Shown here: piece by piece, positions 18,075 through 27,642 of the stretch
How positions within the stretch are numbered: the first letter of the stretch is position 1
Layout: the number at the start of each line of letters is the position of its first letter
DNA from: JBHEBG01 sp046557915
GTDB lineage: Bacteria; Bacteroidota; Bacteroidia; Flavobacteriales; Flavobacteriaceae
Assembly (NCBI RefSeq): GCF_046557915.1
Contig: NZ_JBHEBG010000001.1
Coordinates: 1,178,001-1,242,000, forward strand
Direction of reading: 5' to 3'
Length of the DNA stretch: 64,000 nt
Notes under the pieces: model-generated
Database searches by the model: none
Told to the model about the DNA's origin: nothing
Seen by the model: only the letters and a program-made list of their open reading frames with translations
Translations under genes and position numbers: made by a program

Positions 18075-18788
18075 TTACATTTTTAGGTAAAATTCCTTGG
18101 TCAGTTCAATATATGCATCACTATACCTATGACGTTCCAATTCTATGGTAAGCTCGTTGCGGGAAACTTCGGTTTTCTTGAAAGCAAATTCAATCAAACT
18201 CCTTTTAACCGGTGATATAGAAGTGCCCTTTACATGGGTAATGCGCGTTGGATATAAATTAAAAGTAGCTGCCAATTGTACAAAGTTTACCTCCTGGTTA
18301 TACGGAACAATGATACTAAGAACACCGTTGGCATTAAGCAGATAGCTACTGCTTTGCAACAAGGTTTCAAACGGTAACGACAGATTTTGCCTTGCCAGAT
18401 CCCTGGCCCGGTTTCTGCTGGACACCTCTTCGGAATAGAAAGGCGGATTTGAAATGATGAGGTCGTATTTGTCATCTATTTCCTCCGTAAATTCATCCAG
18501 ACCAGCATGATAGCAAAATAGTCGGTCTGCCCATGGCGAAGCCTCAAAATTCTCTACGCATTGTTCATAGGCATCCCCATCAATTTCTATGGCATCTATA
18601 ACTTCCGCATCGCTTCTTTGTGCCAGCATTAAAGAAATTAATCCAGTGCCGGCACCAATATCCAAAATGGTGCTTGGCGTATTGCGCAACAAAGTCCAAG
18701 CACCGAGTAATACACCGTCGGTGCCTATTTTCATGGCGCATCGGTCTTGGTGAATACTAAATTGTTTGAATTTGAAGGGTTTGCCCAT
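18075..18788 (-). CDS. trmN6: tRNA1(Val) (adenine(37)-N6)-methyltransferase, TrmN6/YfiC
   Basis: 237 residues, usual for YfiC. The start MGKPFKFKQFSIHQDRCAMK, then IGTDGVLLGAW is the family signature. SAM-binding motif I is LDIGAGTGLIS (about 42-52), and the adenine-N6 catalytic motif NPPFY is at 114-118. It methylates A37 of tRNA-Val. It ends 3 nt from the convergent DDAH-like gene and starts 5 nt after the sulfatase stop, so it may be read from the sulfatase promoter. Confidence 0.93.
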   Translation of the reverse strand: MGKPFKFKQFSIHQDRCAMKIGTDGVLLGAWTLLRNTPSTILDIGAGTGLISLMLAQRSDAEVIDAIEIDGDAYEQCVENFEASPWADRLFCYHAGLDEFTEEIDDKYDLIISNPPFYSEEVSSRNRARDLARQNLSLPFETLLQSSSYLLNANGVLSIIVPYNQEVNFVQLAATFNLYPTRITHVKGTSISPVKRSLIEFAFKKTEVSRNELTIELERHRYSDAYIELTKEFYLKM

Positions 18789-18793
18789 CTTTC

Positions 18794-20218
18794 TTACTCA
18801 GCTTTCCCTGTCTCACGGGTTTCAGAGCCTTCTATTTCGGTTAAAGCATCGCCCAACCGAGACCGCATTTGGTTGGCTAAGGAATCAATTTTCGCTACTA
18901 CTTCAGGAAAATTGTCCGCTACGTTTTTGGTTTCACTGATATCGTTGCTAAGATCGTATAATTCTATTTCCTCCAAATCTACATAGGCATAAGATCCGGG
19001 GAGCCCGTCACGCCCGGGCTTTTGTCCTTCCATAGTACGGTACCTATGTGGAAAGTACATTTTCCATTTATCATATCTTACTCCAAAAAGTTCGTTCACC
19101 CTATAATAAAAGAAATAGGCTTCCTGAGGGCTTTCAGTACTTTCTCCGCTAAGCACTTTTAGAACACTTTTACCATCAATAATAGTTTTGGGCAGGGCCG
19201 ATTCCGTTAATTCAGCAATCGTTGGCAGCACATCTATGCCCATTACGGGCACATCAATAGTCTTGGGTTCTAATTTTTTTGGATACCTGATTATAAAAGG
19301 TTCCCGTTGGCCACCTTCCCAGGCGGTTCCCTTGCCCTCCCTAAAAGGTAGGGCACTGCCGGCGTGGTTGCCATAGGAGAGCCATGGACCATTGTCCGAG
19401 GTAAATATAACTATGGTATTTTCTTCCAGACCATTGGTTTTTAATGCCTCCATGATCTGTCCCACGGACCAATCTATTTCCATAATTACATCTCCGTACA
19501 ATCCTCTTTTTGATTTTCCTTTAAATTTATCCGAAACATATAAGGGTACATGGGGTTGGGGGTGTGGTACATACAAAAAGAAAGGACTGTCGGCATTTCT
19601 GTTGATAAAATCCACACTGTGTTCCGTAATCCTAGTGGTGAGCAAAGACTGATCGGTAAGTGTATCTATTACTTTTTCGTTTTGGTAGAGTGGCAACGGC
19701 CCAAAATTAAAGATAGGCCCCTGTTGTGGGTGTAATGGCCACATATCATTGGAATAGGGAATGCCATAATATTCATCGAAACCATGTTTGGTAGGAAGAA
19801 ACTTGGGGTGGTCTCCCAAATGCCACTTTCCAAAGATGGCGGTTTTGTATCCACGTTCTTGTAACATTTCGGCAAGGGTGGTTTCGGAAGGATGAAGGCC
19901 TATTTTGCTATCTGGCATCATGGCATTGTGTATACCTATTCTATTGGGGTAGCATCCTGTTAAAATTCCTGCTCTGGATGCAGAGCAAACTGCTTGGGGC
20001 GCGTAATAACTAGTAAGCCTTACGCCATTTGCCGCCAGACCATCTAAATGGGGAGTATCAATATCTGGGGATCCGTATACCGCGAGATCTTGATATCCCT
20101 GATCGTCTGTTAATATAAGAACAACATTCGGCGGGCCATCTACTTGTTTGGGTACGGGTTGTTGCTGTTTACAGGAGAAAATACAGAAAACGAACAAAAC
20201 TGCATATAATTTGAACAT
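18794..20218 (-). CDS. Sulfatase lipoprotein (family S1, formylglycine type)
   Basis: 474 residues from the ATG at 20218; an ATG 12 codons upstream precedes no better signal. Lipobox FCIFSC puts the anchor at Cys16. VVLILTDDQGYQDLAVYGS is the N-terminal metal-binding Asp pair. The sulfatase signature reads CSASR (Cys78 converted to formylglycine), with Ala in place of the common Pro. GKWHLG and IFTSDNGPWLSYG follow as usual. It removes sulfate esters from a glycan, probably anchored in the periplasm or outer membrane. The needed formylglycine-generating enzyme is not in this window. It stands apart from the PULs, next to trmN6. Confidence 0.92.
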   Translation of the reverse strand: MFKLYAVLFVFCIFSCKQQQPVPKQVDGPPNVVLILTDDQGYQDLAVYGSPDIDTPHLDGLAANGVRLTSYYAPQAVCSASRAGILTGCYPNRIGIHNAMMPDSKIGLHPSETTLAEMLQERGYKTAIFGKWHLGDHPKFLPTKHGFDEYYGIPYSNDMWPLHPQQGPIFNFGPLPLYQNEKVIDTLTDQSLLTTRITEHSVDFINRNADSPFFLYVPHPQPHVPLYVSDKFKGKSKRGLYGDVIMEIDWSVGQIMEALKTNGLEENTIVIFTSDNGPWLSYGNHAGSALPFREGKGTAWEGGQREPFIIRYPKKLEPKTIDVPVMGIDVLPTIAELTESALPKTIIDGKSVLKVLSGESTESPQEAYFFYYRVNELFGVRYDKWKMYFPHRYRTMEGQKPGRDGLPGSYAYVDLEEIELYDLSNDISETKNVADNFPEVVAKIDSLANQMRSRLGDALTEIEGSETRETGKAE

Positions 20219-20302
20219 GGCATTGTTGTTAAGGTGAAATGTAAAGATATCCAAAATAGGAAAGGGGTTAGTGTTTGGTTATTTTGAATTTGAAACTTAG
20301 AA

Positions 20303-20830
20303 TCAGTTCAAATAAAGATCTACCAAACCTTCTGGTGTAGTAACATAAATGGTTTTATTTTCCCGATCTACCTTGGTGATGATATCATCGTTTATGGGAA
20401 TCAGTAGTTGTTTGTCACCTTTTTCTACCTCAAATAACGCCTGATTGGTGGTATCATTGACACTTTTAACAATACCGATATCGCCATGGACGCTATCTTG
20501 CAGGTTAAAACCTATAATTTCGTGGAAATAGAATTTGTTGCCTTCCAATTTGGGCAAAAAGTCCAAAGGTAAATACAATTTAGCTCCCATTATCTTATCT
20601 GCATCTGCCTCATTGGCGACTTCTTCAAAGCGAATCCGTAACAAGCTGGATTTGTGCAAGGAACATCTTTCAATAAAAAAAGGAACCAGATTGTTTCCTA
20701 AAGAAACAAATACTGATTCCATATTTTCGTAGAGTTCGGGTTCGTCCGTATCTAATTTTACTAAGACTTCTCCCTTATAACTATATTTTGAAACGACTTT
20801 GCCGAGGTAGAAACAAGCTGATTTCTGCAT
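20303..20830 (-). CDS. rimM: Ribosome maturation factor RimM
   Basis: 175 residues, normal for RimM. The N-terminal RimM barrel starts FYLGKVVSKYSYKGEVLVKL, and the C-terminal PRC-barrel-like domain contains EIIGFNLQDSVHGDIGIV and QLLIPINDDIITKVD. It assists maturation of the 30S head and 16S 3' domain by binding S19. It starts 11 nt after rpsP on the same strand, the usual rpsP-rimM order. Confidence 0.95.
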   Translation of the reverse strand: MQKSACFYLGKVVSKYSYKGEVLVKLDTDEPELYENMESVFVSLGNNLVPFFIERCSLHKSSLLRIRFEEVANEADADKIMGAKLYLPLDFLPKLEGNKFYFHEIIGFNLQDSVHGDIGIVKSVNDTTNQALFEVEKGDKQLLIPINDDIITKVDRENKTIYVTTPEGLVDLYLN

Positions 20831-20841
20831 CGTTCAAAGGG

Positions 20842-21531
20842 CTATTCCTCTTCAGAGGCAGCTGCTTTTTTGTCTTCAGTAGCTTCAGGAGCTGCTTCTT
20901 CAGCAACGGCTTCCGCTTCTTCGGCAACAGGAGCTGCTTCCTCAGCAACAGGGGCTGCTTCTTCGGCAACGACTTCTTCTTTTGTGGCTTCTTCGGTAGC
21001 AGCAACTTCCTCAACAGCAGTTTCTGCTTCCTCCACTATGGGGGCTGCTTCTTCCACTACTGCTTCTGCTTCTGGAGCTTCAACTTCAGCGGCAGCAAGG
21101 GCGCGCTTTTCATTTACTTCTTTCTCGGCTTGTAAAGCTTTGGCTTTAGCATCTGCCTTAACCTTGTCTAGGCCATCTACTTTGGATGCTACGGATTTTT
21201 CTTTTTCGGCAAGCCAAGCGTTGAATTTTTCTTCCGCTTGTTCCTCGGTTAGAGCACCTTTGCGAACCCCACCTAATAAATGATGCTTTAGAAGCACACC
21301 TTTATAGGATAATATTCTTTTGGCAGTATCAGAAGGCTGTGCCCCATTTTGCAACCAAGTTACAGAATTGTCTACTTTAAGATCTATGGTGGCCGGATTG
21401 GTGTTTGGGTTGTAAGTACCCAATTTTTCTAGAAATTTTCCATCTCTTTTTGAGCGAGAATCGGCTGCAACGATCCAATAAAAAGGTTTTCCTTTTTTTC
21501 CGTGTCTTTGTAATCTAATTTTAACTGGCAT
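20842..21531 (-). CDS. rpsP: 30S ribosomal protein S16 with long acidic Glu/Ala tail
   Basis: 229 residues. The first 80 or so are canonical S16 (VKIRLQRHGKKGKPFYWIV; DSRSKRDGKFLEKLGTYNP). A helical linker (about 85-140) leads to a tail of some 90 residues made almost only of Glu, Ala, Val, Pro and Lys, with repeated EEAAPVAEEA units. Most bacterial S16 proteins are 80-90 residues; extended tails occur in Bacteroidota. The tail is encoded by internally repetitive DNA (about 20850-21070). A strong promoter lies at 21603-21632. Followed by rimM. Confidence 0.95.
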   Translation of the reverse strand: MPVKIRLQRHGKKGKPFYWIVAADSRSKRDGKFLEKLGTYNPNTNPATIDLKVDNSVTWLQNGAQPSDTAKRILSYKGVLLKHHLLGGVRKGALTEEQAEEKFNAWLAEKEKSVASKVDGLDKVKADAKAKALQAEKEVNEKRALAAAEVEAPEAEAVVEEAAPIVEEAETAVEEVAATEEATKEEVVAEEAAPVAEEAAPVAEEAEAVAEEAAPEATEDKKAAASEEE

Positions 21532-21602
21532 ATCACATTAATTTGTAGGGTGCCCGACCCCGATTATTAATTCTTTATTGTTTTTCCCTTTTAAAAGGGG
21601 TG

Positions 21603-21632
21603 CAAATATAGGACATTTCCATAAATGACCAA
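21603..21632 (-). promoter_or_regulatory. Bacteroidota-type promoter of rpsP-rimM
   Basis: On the minus strand, TTG (complement of 21630-21632) is followed after 19 nt by TATATTTG (complement of 21603-21610), an exact match to the Bacteroidota -33/-7 consensus. The expected transcription start is near 21596, inside a perfect 14-bp palindrome (21586-21599, CCCTTTTAAAAGGG) that could be an operator. It lies about 70 nt upstream of the rpsP ATG. Confidence 0.75.
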
Positions 21633-21752
21633 TGCTTTTCAATAAATATTCTTTTGATAACTTAGGTTGATAACTCCTAATAAATACTCTTTTTCCGTTT
21701 AGCTCGATTACATATTTTTATACGTTGTTTTTTTTGAACGAAACGCTACTTT

Positions 21753-24700
21753 ATGTTCCTGATTTTTGATACCGAAACCACGGGTTTGCCCAAACGCTGG
21801 GATGCCCCTATTACCGACACCGATAATTGGCCCCGTTGCATCCAGATTGCTTGGCAATTGCACGATGAGATGGGAAATTTGGTTGATCATCAGGACTACC
21901 TTGTCCGTCCCGATGGGTTTAATATTCCCTACGACGCTGAGAAAATACATGGTATCTCCACGGCTTTGGCAGAAGAAAAAGGGGTTCCTTTGGCCGAGGT
22001 GTTACAAAAATTTGATGAAGCGCTTGCCAAAACCAAATTTGTAGTTGGGCAAAATGTGGGCTTCGATGTAAACATAATGGGTGCGGAGTTCTACCGCCTG
22101 AAAGTGGAAAATAAATTGCAAGAGCTTCCGGTATTGGATACCTGTACGGAGGAAACTGCCTTACTATGTCAAATTCCGGGAGGAAGAGGTGGAAAGTTTA
22201 AACTGCCCACACTCACGGAACTGCATCAATATCTTTTTAACGAGCCCTTTGCCGAAGCACACAATGCCACAGCAGATGTTGAAGCTACCACCCGATGTTT
22301 TTTGGAGTTGGTACGCAGAAATAACTTTTCCCAAGAACAGTTGGATGTGCCGCCTGGGTACTTTCGGGATTTTTCCGAAGCCAATCCACAGGAAATTGAG
22401 CTTATAGGACTCAATCACATTAATTTAAAAGAGGCTTCAAAAAAAATTGCGGACAAGTTATGGCAGCAAGATACCGCTGAAATTTCTGGGGAAGAAATCA
22501 AGGAGAATATAGAAAGTCTTGCCGATGCAACTTTTGCACACCTACATAACCATTCTCAATTTTCCGTACTTCAGTCTACAATAAATATTAAGGATTTGGT
22601 ACAATCTGCTGCTAAAGAGAAAATGAAAGCAGTAGCATTGACAGATCATGCAAACATGATGGGAGCCTTTCATTTTGTAAAGGAAGTGAAGGCATACAAT
22701 GCAGGCGTAAAACAAAGAAATACTGAAGCTACCGAGGCAGGGGAAGCTACTGTGGAAGAAGAAATTATCCCCATAATAGGTTGTGAGTTCTTTGTTTGCG
22801 ATGATCATACCAACAAAAATGTAAAAGATCACGGATACCAGATTGTACTATTGGCAAAGAATAAAAACGGCTACCACAATTTGGCCAAAATGTCTTCCAT
22901 AGCGTATACGGACGGGTTTTATTATGTACCAAGAATAGATAGGAAGGTAATTCAACAGTATAAAGAAGATATCATTGTACTTACTGGGAACCTTTACGGA
23001 GAGGTGCCTGGTAAAGTGTTGAATGTGGGCGAGAACCAAGCCGAAGATGCCCTCTTATGGTGGAAGGAACAATTTGGGGAAGACCTATATCTAGAAATAA
23101 TGCGGCACGGCCAAGAGGATGAAGACCGTGTAAACCAGGTGCTGCTTGCCTTTTCAAAAAAACATGAAGTAAAAACTGTTGCCACCAACAATACATACTA
23201 TTGTGCCAAAGAAGATGCCGAGGCCCACGATGTACTATTGTGCGTTAAGGATGGAGAGAAACAGGCTACGCCAATAGGAAAGGGAAGGGGTTATCGTTAC
23301 GGCCTTCCCAATCAGGAATATTACTTTAAGTCCTCAGAGGAAATGAAGACGCTGTTCCGAGATATTCCGAAATCTATCCTTAATATACAAGAGATCATAG
23401 AAAAAATAGAACCCTATGATTTGGCGAGGGACGTGTTACTTCCAAATTTTGAAATCCCAGAAGATTTTAAAGTGAATGAAGATGATGTGGATGGGGGTAA
23501 ACGTGGAGAAAACGCTTATCTAAGACATATTACCTATGAAGGCGCAAAAAATCGTTATGGAACTATTACCGAAGAAATTAGGGAACGTATAGATTTTGAG
23601 CTAAAAACCATTGAAAACTCTGGGTATCCTGGGTATTTTCTTATTGTTGAAGACTTCATCCGAGAAGCGCGGAACATGAACGTTTCCGTTGGTCCGGGTA
23701 GGGGTTCCGCTGCGGGGTCAGTAGTTGCCTATTGCTTAAAAATCACCAATATAGATCCTCTAAAATACGATTTGCTGTTTGAGCGGTTCCTAAACCCCGA
23801 TCGGGTTTCCATGCCCGATATCGACATCGATTTTGATGATGAGGGTAGAGGCAAGGTCATGGATTATGTGATAGATAAATACGGTGCAAACCAAGTTGCC
23901 CAGATTATCACCTATGGTACTATGGCCGCCAAATCTTCCATTCGCGATACGGCAAGGGTCTTGGATCTGCCCTTGGGAGACGCGGACCGCATTGCCAAAC
24001 TAATTCCTACCATGTCCAAGTTGGGGAAGATATTTGGGCTAGAAGAATCGGAGCTTAAGAAAAAATTCCGTTCAGACGATTTGGAGAAGGTTCACCAATT
24101 GCTAAATATCTCCGAGGGTGACGATCTGGAAGGCCAGACCTTAAAAATGGCCAGGGTTTTGGAAGGTTCTCTTAGGAATACAGGGATACATGCCTGTGGG
24201 GTGATAATTACCCCGGATGACATCACCAATTTTGTGCCAGTGGCAACGGCCAAAGATTCGGATCTCTATGTAACGCAGTTCGATAACTCGGTTGTTGAGA
24301 ACGCCGGATTGCTAAAAATGGATTTTTTGGGATTAAAGACCCTAACATTAATAAAGGATACCGTAAAAATTGTAAAGGCCAAGCACGGTGTGGAACTAGT
24401 GCCAGATGATTTCCCTTTGGATGACAAACTTACTTATGAGTTGTTTCAAAAAGGGGATACAGTAGGTATTTTCCAGTACGAATCCGTAGGGATGCAAAAA
24501 CACCTGAAAGACCTTAAACCAACAGTCTTTGATGATTTAATCGCCATGAATGCCCTATATCGCCCAGGGCCAATGGAGTACATTCCCACCTTTATTTCGA
24601 GAAAAAATGGGATAGCAGAAATTACCTATGACCTTCCCGAAATGGAAGAATACCTTAAGGAAACCTATGGTATAACAGTATACCAAGAACAGGTGATGCT

Positions 24701-26138
24701 ACTCTCCCAAAAACTTGCGGGTTTTACCAAAGGTGAGGCTGACGTATTACGAAAAGCAATGGGTAAAAAGATTTTTGCCCTGCTACAGAAATTAAGACCG
24801 CAGTTTTTGGATGGTGGAGAGAAGAACGGTCACCCAAGGGATATCCTAGAAAAGATATGGAAAGACTGGGAGGCTTTTGCTTCCTATGCCTTCAATAAAA
24901 GTCACTCTACCTGTTATGCCTATATCGCTTATCAGACCGCATACCTAAAGGCACATTATCCTGCAGAATACATGGCTGCCGTGCTCTCCAATAACATGAA
25001 CGATATTAAACAGGTGACCTTTTTTATGGAGGAATGTAAACGCATGGGACTAGAAGTACTAGGACCAGACGTAAACGAATCCTACTATAAATTTGCCGTA
25101 AACAAGGATAATGCCATACGTTTTGGTATGGGAGCTGTTAAAGGCGTTGGCCGTTCCGCGGTAGAAACCATTGTAGGTCTGCGCAAAGAAGATGGGTCTT
25201 ATAAATCGGTCTTCGACTTGGCGAAAAGGGTAGACCTAAGGGCAGCCAATAAGAAATCTTTTGAAAACCTGGCAGTCGCAGGTGGCTTCGATTCTTTCGG
25301 GGTTACCCATAGGGCACAGTATTTTCATGATGATGGAGATGGCATAAGCTTTTTGGAAAAGGTAATTAAGTATGGGGCCAAATTTCAAGAAAACGAAAAC
25401 TCGTCACAGGTAAGTTTGTTTGGGGATGCCAGTGAAGTACAAATAGCTGAGCCTGTAGTACCACCCTGTGAGGAATGGGGAACTATGGAAAAACTTCGAC
25501 GAGAGAAAGAAGTGGTAGGCATCTATATCTCAGGTCATCCTTTGGACGACTTTAAGACCGAAATCAATACCTTTTGTAATGCCAATGTTTCTGCTTTTGC
25601 CAACTTGGAAGACTACGTAAACAGAGAACTGTCGTTTGCAGGCGTTATTACCGATGTGCAGCATAGGGTGTCTAAAAATGGCAAAGGTTGGGCCTCTTTT
25701 ACTATGGAAGATTATACAGATTCGTTCGAGTTTAGGATCTTTGGGGAAGAATACCTAAAACACAGGCACTTTTTAATGATCAATTCCTTTGCCTATATCA
25801 AAGCATTTGTACGCGATGGATGGGTAAATAGGGACACCGGTAAGAAAGGAGATCCACGGTTACAATTCAACAGTTTTATGTTGTTGCAGGATGTAATGGA
25901 GACTTATGCAAAAAAATTGACCATAAAACTCGATATAGATCGTTTGGAAGAACAAGGTATTCTTGATCTTAAAGATACGCTTACGGCACACAAGGGGAAC
26001 CACGCACTTAACTTTGTGGTGTATGAAATGGAGGAAGAAATTAAAGTAAACATGCTCGCCAGAAAGCAAAAAGTGCAGATTTCCAGTGAACTTTTAATGA
26101 CTTTAAAGGAAAAAGAGGTACATTATAAATTAAATTAA
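21753..26138 (+). CDS. dnaE: Replicative DNA polymerase III alpha subunit with N-terminal DEDDh exonuclease
   Basis: 1461 residues, about 300 more than Escherichia coli DnaE. Residues 1-190 are a DnaQ-type 3'-5' exonuclease: FDTETTG (Asp6, Glu8), GQNVGFDVN (Asp105) and AHNATADVEA (His170, Asp175). From about 260 the DnaE order follows: intact PHP (HLHNHS at 263-268; LTDHANMMGAFHFV), palm (GPGRGSAAGSVVAYCLKITN; MPDIDIDFDDEGR near 687-699; LKMDFLGLKTLTLI), fingers (YQEQVMLLSQKLAGFTKGEA), helix-hairpin-helix, OB fold and a C-terminal domain. One polypeptide therefore carries both polymerase and proofreading. Independent gene; no promoter was securely seen upstream. Confidence 0.96.
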   Translation: MFLIFDTETTGLPKRWDAPITDTDNWPRCIQIAWQLHDEMGNLVDHQDYLVRPDGFNIPYDAEKIHGISTALAEEKGVPLAEVLQKFDEALAKTKFVVGQNVGFDVNIMGAEFYRLKVENKLQELPVLDTCTEETALLCQIPGGRGGKFKLPTLTELHQYLFNEPFAEAHNATADVEATTRCFLELVRRNNFSQEQLDVPPGYFRDFSEANPQEIELIGLNHINLKEASKKIADKLWQQDTAEISGEEIKENIESLADATFAHLHNHSQFSVLQSTINIKDLVQSAAKEKMKAVALTDHANMMGAFHFVKEVKAYNAGVKQRNTEATEAGEATVEEEIIPIIGCEFFVCDDHTNKNVKDHGYQIVLLAKNKNGYHNLAKMSSIAYTDGFYYVPRIDRKVIQQYKEDIIVLTGNLYGEVPGKVLNVGENQAEDALLWWKEQFGEDLYLEIMRHGQEDEDRVNQVLLAFSKKHEVKTVATNNTYYCAKEDAEAHDVLLCVKDGEKQATPIGKGRGYRYGLPNQEYYFKSSEEMKTLFRDIPKSILNIQEIIEKIEPYDLARDVLLPNFEIPEDFKVNEDDVDGGKRGENAYLRHITYEGAKNRYGTITEEIRERIDFELKTIENSGYPGYFLIVEDFIREARNMNVSVGPGRGSAAGSVVAYCLKITNIDPLKYDLLFERFLNPDRVSMPDIDIDFDDEGRGKVMDYVIDKYGANQVAQIITYGTMAAKSSIRDTARVLDLPLGDADRIAKLIPTMSKLGKIFGLEESELKKKFRSDDLEKVHQLLNISEGDDLEGQTLKMARVLEGSLRNTGIHACGVIITPDDITNFVPVATAKDSDLYVTQFDNSVVENAGLLKMDFLGLKTLTLIKDTVKIVKAKHGVELVPDDFPLDDKLTYELFQKGDTVGIFQYESVGMQKHLKDLKPTVFDDLIAMNALYRPGPMEYIPTFISRKNGIAEITYDLPEMEEYLKETYGITVYQEQVMLLSQKLAGFTKGEADVLRKAMGKKIFALLQKLRPQFLDGGEKNGHPRDILEKIWKDWEAFASYAFNKSHSTCYAYIAYQTAYLKAHYPAEYMAAVLSNNMNDIKQVTFFMEECKRMGLEVLGPDVNESYYKFAVNKDNAIRFGMGAVKGVGRSAVETIVGLRKEDGSYKSVFDLAKRVDLRAANKKSFENLAVAGGFDSFGVTHRAQYFHDDGDGISFLEKVIKYGAKFQENENSSQVSLFGDASEVQIAEPVVPPCEEWGTMEKLRREKEVVGIYISGHPLDDFKTEINTFCNANVSAFANLEDYVNRELSFAGVITDVQHRVSKNGKGWASFTMEDYTDSFEFRIFGEEYLKHRHFLMINSFAYIKAFVRDGWVNRDTGKKGDPRLQFNSFMLLQDVMETYAKKLTIKLDIDRLEEQGILDLKDTLTAHKGNHALNFVVYEMEEEIKVNMLARKQKVQISSELLMTLKEKEVHYKLN

Positions 26139-26260
26139 CGCTTGGCGGACGCAACTGCCTGTGCAAAAGGCATCCAAGGCCTGTACATCCATAAGGTTTG
26201 CCAATGTTATCATAGGTAAAACGAATATATGTGAGGTAAGGAAAAGGCAAAATAAATGAC

Positions 26261-26268
26261 TAAATTTG
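26261..26268 (+). promoter_or_regulatory. Promoter -7 element of the thioredoxin gene
   Basis: TAAATTTG is an exact TAnnTTTG match, 22 nt before the thioredoxin ATG. No TTG lies at the expected distance upstream, so only the -7 half is supported. The 152 nt between dnaE and this gene hold nothing else I can name. Confidence 0.6.
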
Positions 26269-26290
26269 CGTAATATTAAAACTAAATAAC

Positions 26291-26608
26291 ATGGCATTAG
26301 AGATAACAGATGCTACTTTTGATGAGGTAGTCTTAAAAAGTGATAAACCCGTAGTCGTTGATTTTTGGGCAGCTTGGTGCGGCCCTTGTAGAATGGTGGG
26401 TCCAATTATAGATGAGGTTAGTAATGAATATGACGGTAAGGCCGTTGTAGGCAAGGTAGATGTTGATGCAAATCAGGAATTTGCCGCTAAATATGGTGTA
26501 CGGAACATTCCTACCGTATTGGTATTTAAAGGTGGTGAAATTGTGAATAGACAAGTTGGAGTTTCTCCAAAAAAGGTCTATACAGATGCAATAGACGCAT
26601 TGCTATAA
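26291..26608 (+). CDS. trxA: Thioredoxin
   Basis: 105 residues, standard size. VVDFWAAWCGPCRMVGPI places the redox pair at Cys30 and Cys33 (WCGPC), and RNIPTVLVFKGGE supplies the cis-proline. A cytoplasmic protein disulfide reductase; there is no signal peptide, which argues against the periplasmic TlpA/ResA type. It has its own promoter element and a strong terminator, so it is monocistronic. Confidence 0.97.
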   Translation: MALEITDATFDEVVLKSDKPVVVDFWAAWCGPCRMVGPIIDEVSNEYDGKAVVGKVDVDANQEFAAKYGVRNIPTVLVFKGGEIVNRQVGVSPKKVYTDAIDALL

Positions 26609-26630
26609 CCTGCAAAGAATATTAATTAAG

Positions 26631-26670
26631 AAAGGTTTGACATCGAATATTCGGGGTCAAACCTTTTTTT
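26631..26670 (+). terminator. Intrinsic terminator after trxA
   Basis: The 11-bp stem AAAGGTTTGAC / GTCAAACCTTT (26631-26641 and 26656-26666) runs into a T-tract. A textbook rho-independent terminator, 22 nt after the stop. Confidence 0.9.
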
Positions 26671-26686
26671 ATTTTATATTGCTTCC

Positions 26687-27616
26687 ATGAATTTGCAGTC
26701 GGAGTTACATAAGGCATCCTTGTTCCAAAATTTGGAACTGCTGGCAGGCCAGGTTGTGGAAGGTTTTATAAGCGGTATACACAAAAGCCCCTTCCATGGG
26801 TTTTCTGCAGAGTTTGCCGAGCATAAGATTTACAATACCGGAGAAAGTACAAAGCATATCGATTGGAAATTGTTTGCCAAAACCGATAAGCTCTATACAA
26901 AACGCTATGAGGAGGAGACAAATTTAAGGTGTCATATGATATTGGACAACTCCGCTTCCATGTATTATCCCAAAGTAGATAAACTGAATATCGATAACTT
27001 AAACAAAATAGGTTTTGGGGTTTTGGCCATAGCGGCTTTGATGAACATACTAAAGCGACAACGAGATGCTGTGGGGTTAAGCGTATATTCTGGCACATAT
27101 GATTTTTATTCGGCCGAAAAGAGCAGTGAACGACATCACCAGATGCTTTTGGCAAAGCTCAGTGAAATAAGTATGGAGACCAAGCCTTCACCTCAGACAG
27201 AGACCTATACCTATCTGCACCAGATAGCCGAAAAAGTGCATCGCAGGAGCCTTATTTTCCTATTTACCGATATGTTTCAGACCACAACGGATGAGGACAA
27301 ATTGTTCGATGCGCTCCGACACTTAAAATACAATAAGCACGAGGTGGTACTTTTTCATCTATTGGATAGGGACAAGGAATTTCATTTTAACTTCGATAAT
27401 GCACCCAAACGTTTTGTAGATGTGGAAACGGGTGCTCATGTAGATTTGTACGCCGATACTGTAAAAGAGGCTTATGAGGGAGGAGTTGGCGATTATTTGG
27501 ATACCCTAAAATTGAAATGTGCGCAGTACAGGATAAAGTATGTTGATGTAGATATTCATGCCAATTTTTCAAAAGTACTGAACACTTACATGATAGAACG
27601 TCAAAAATTCCTCTAG
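26687..27616 (+). CDS. DUF58 domain protein (VWA-like, MoxR-associated type)
   Basis: 309 residues. FAEHKIYNTGESTKHIDWKL is the DUF58 signature, followed by MILDNSASMYY, a DxSxS MIDAS-like metal site of a von Willebrand A fold, and SLIFLFTDMFQ. DUF58 proteins usually work with a MoxR AAA+ ATPase and VWA membrane proteins in an operon, probably as a chaperone or assembly system. No MoxR gene is seen here, since trxA precedes and tRNA-Asp follows, so this copy stands alone. Cytoplasmic, no membrane segment. Confidence 0.88.
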   Translation: MNLQSELHKASLFQNLELLAGQVVEGFISGIHKSPFHGFSAEFAEHKIYNTGESTKHIDWKLFAKTDKLYTKRYEEETNLRCHMILDNSASMYYPKVDKLNIDNLNKIGFGVLAIAALMNILKRQRDAVGLSVYSGTYDFYSAEKSSERHHQMLLAKLSEISMETKPSPQTETYTYLHQIAEKVHRRSLIFLFTDMFQTTTDEDKLFDALRHLKYNKHEVVLFHLLDRDKEFHFNFDNAPKRFVDVETGAHVDLYADTVKEAYEGGVGDYLDTLKLKCAQYRIKYVDVDIHANFSKVLNTYMIERQKFL

Positions 27617-27642
27617 GGAACCATAATTTTGCTTAAAATTGT

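Noticed and set aside
20788..21283. Long plus-strand open frames and apparent tandem DNA repeats opposite rpsP
   Set aside because: They mirror the GCT/GAA-type codons of the Glu/Ala tail of S16 on the other strand; low-complexity shadows, not a gene, CRISPR or minisatellite of its own.
26041..26250. Minus-strand frame between dnaE and trxA
   Set aside because: Mostly antisense to the dnaE 3' end; no motif and no promoter of its own.
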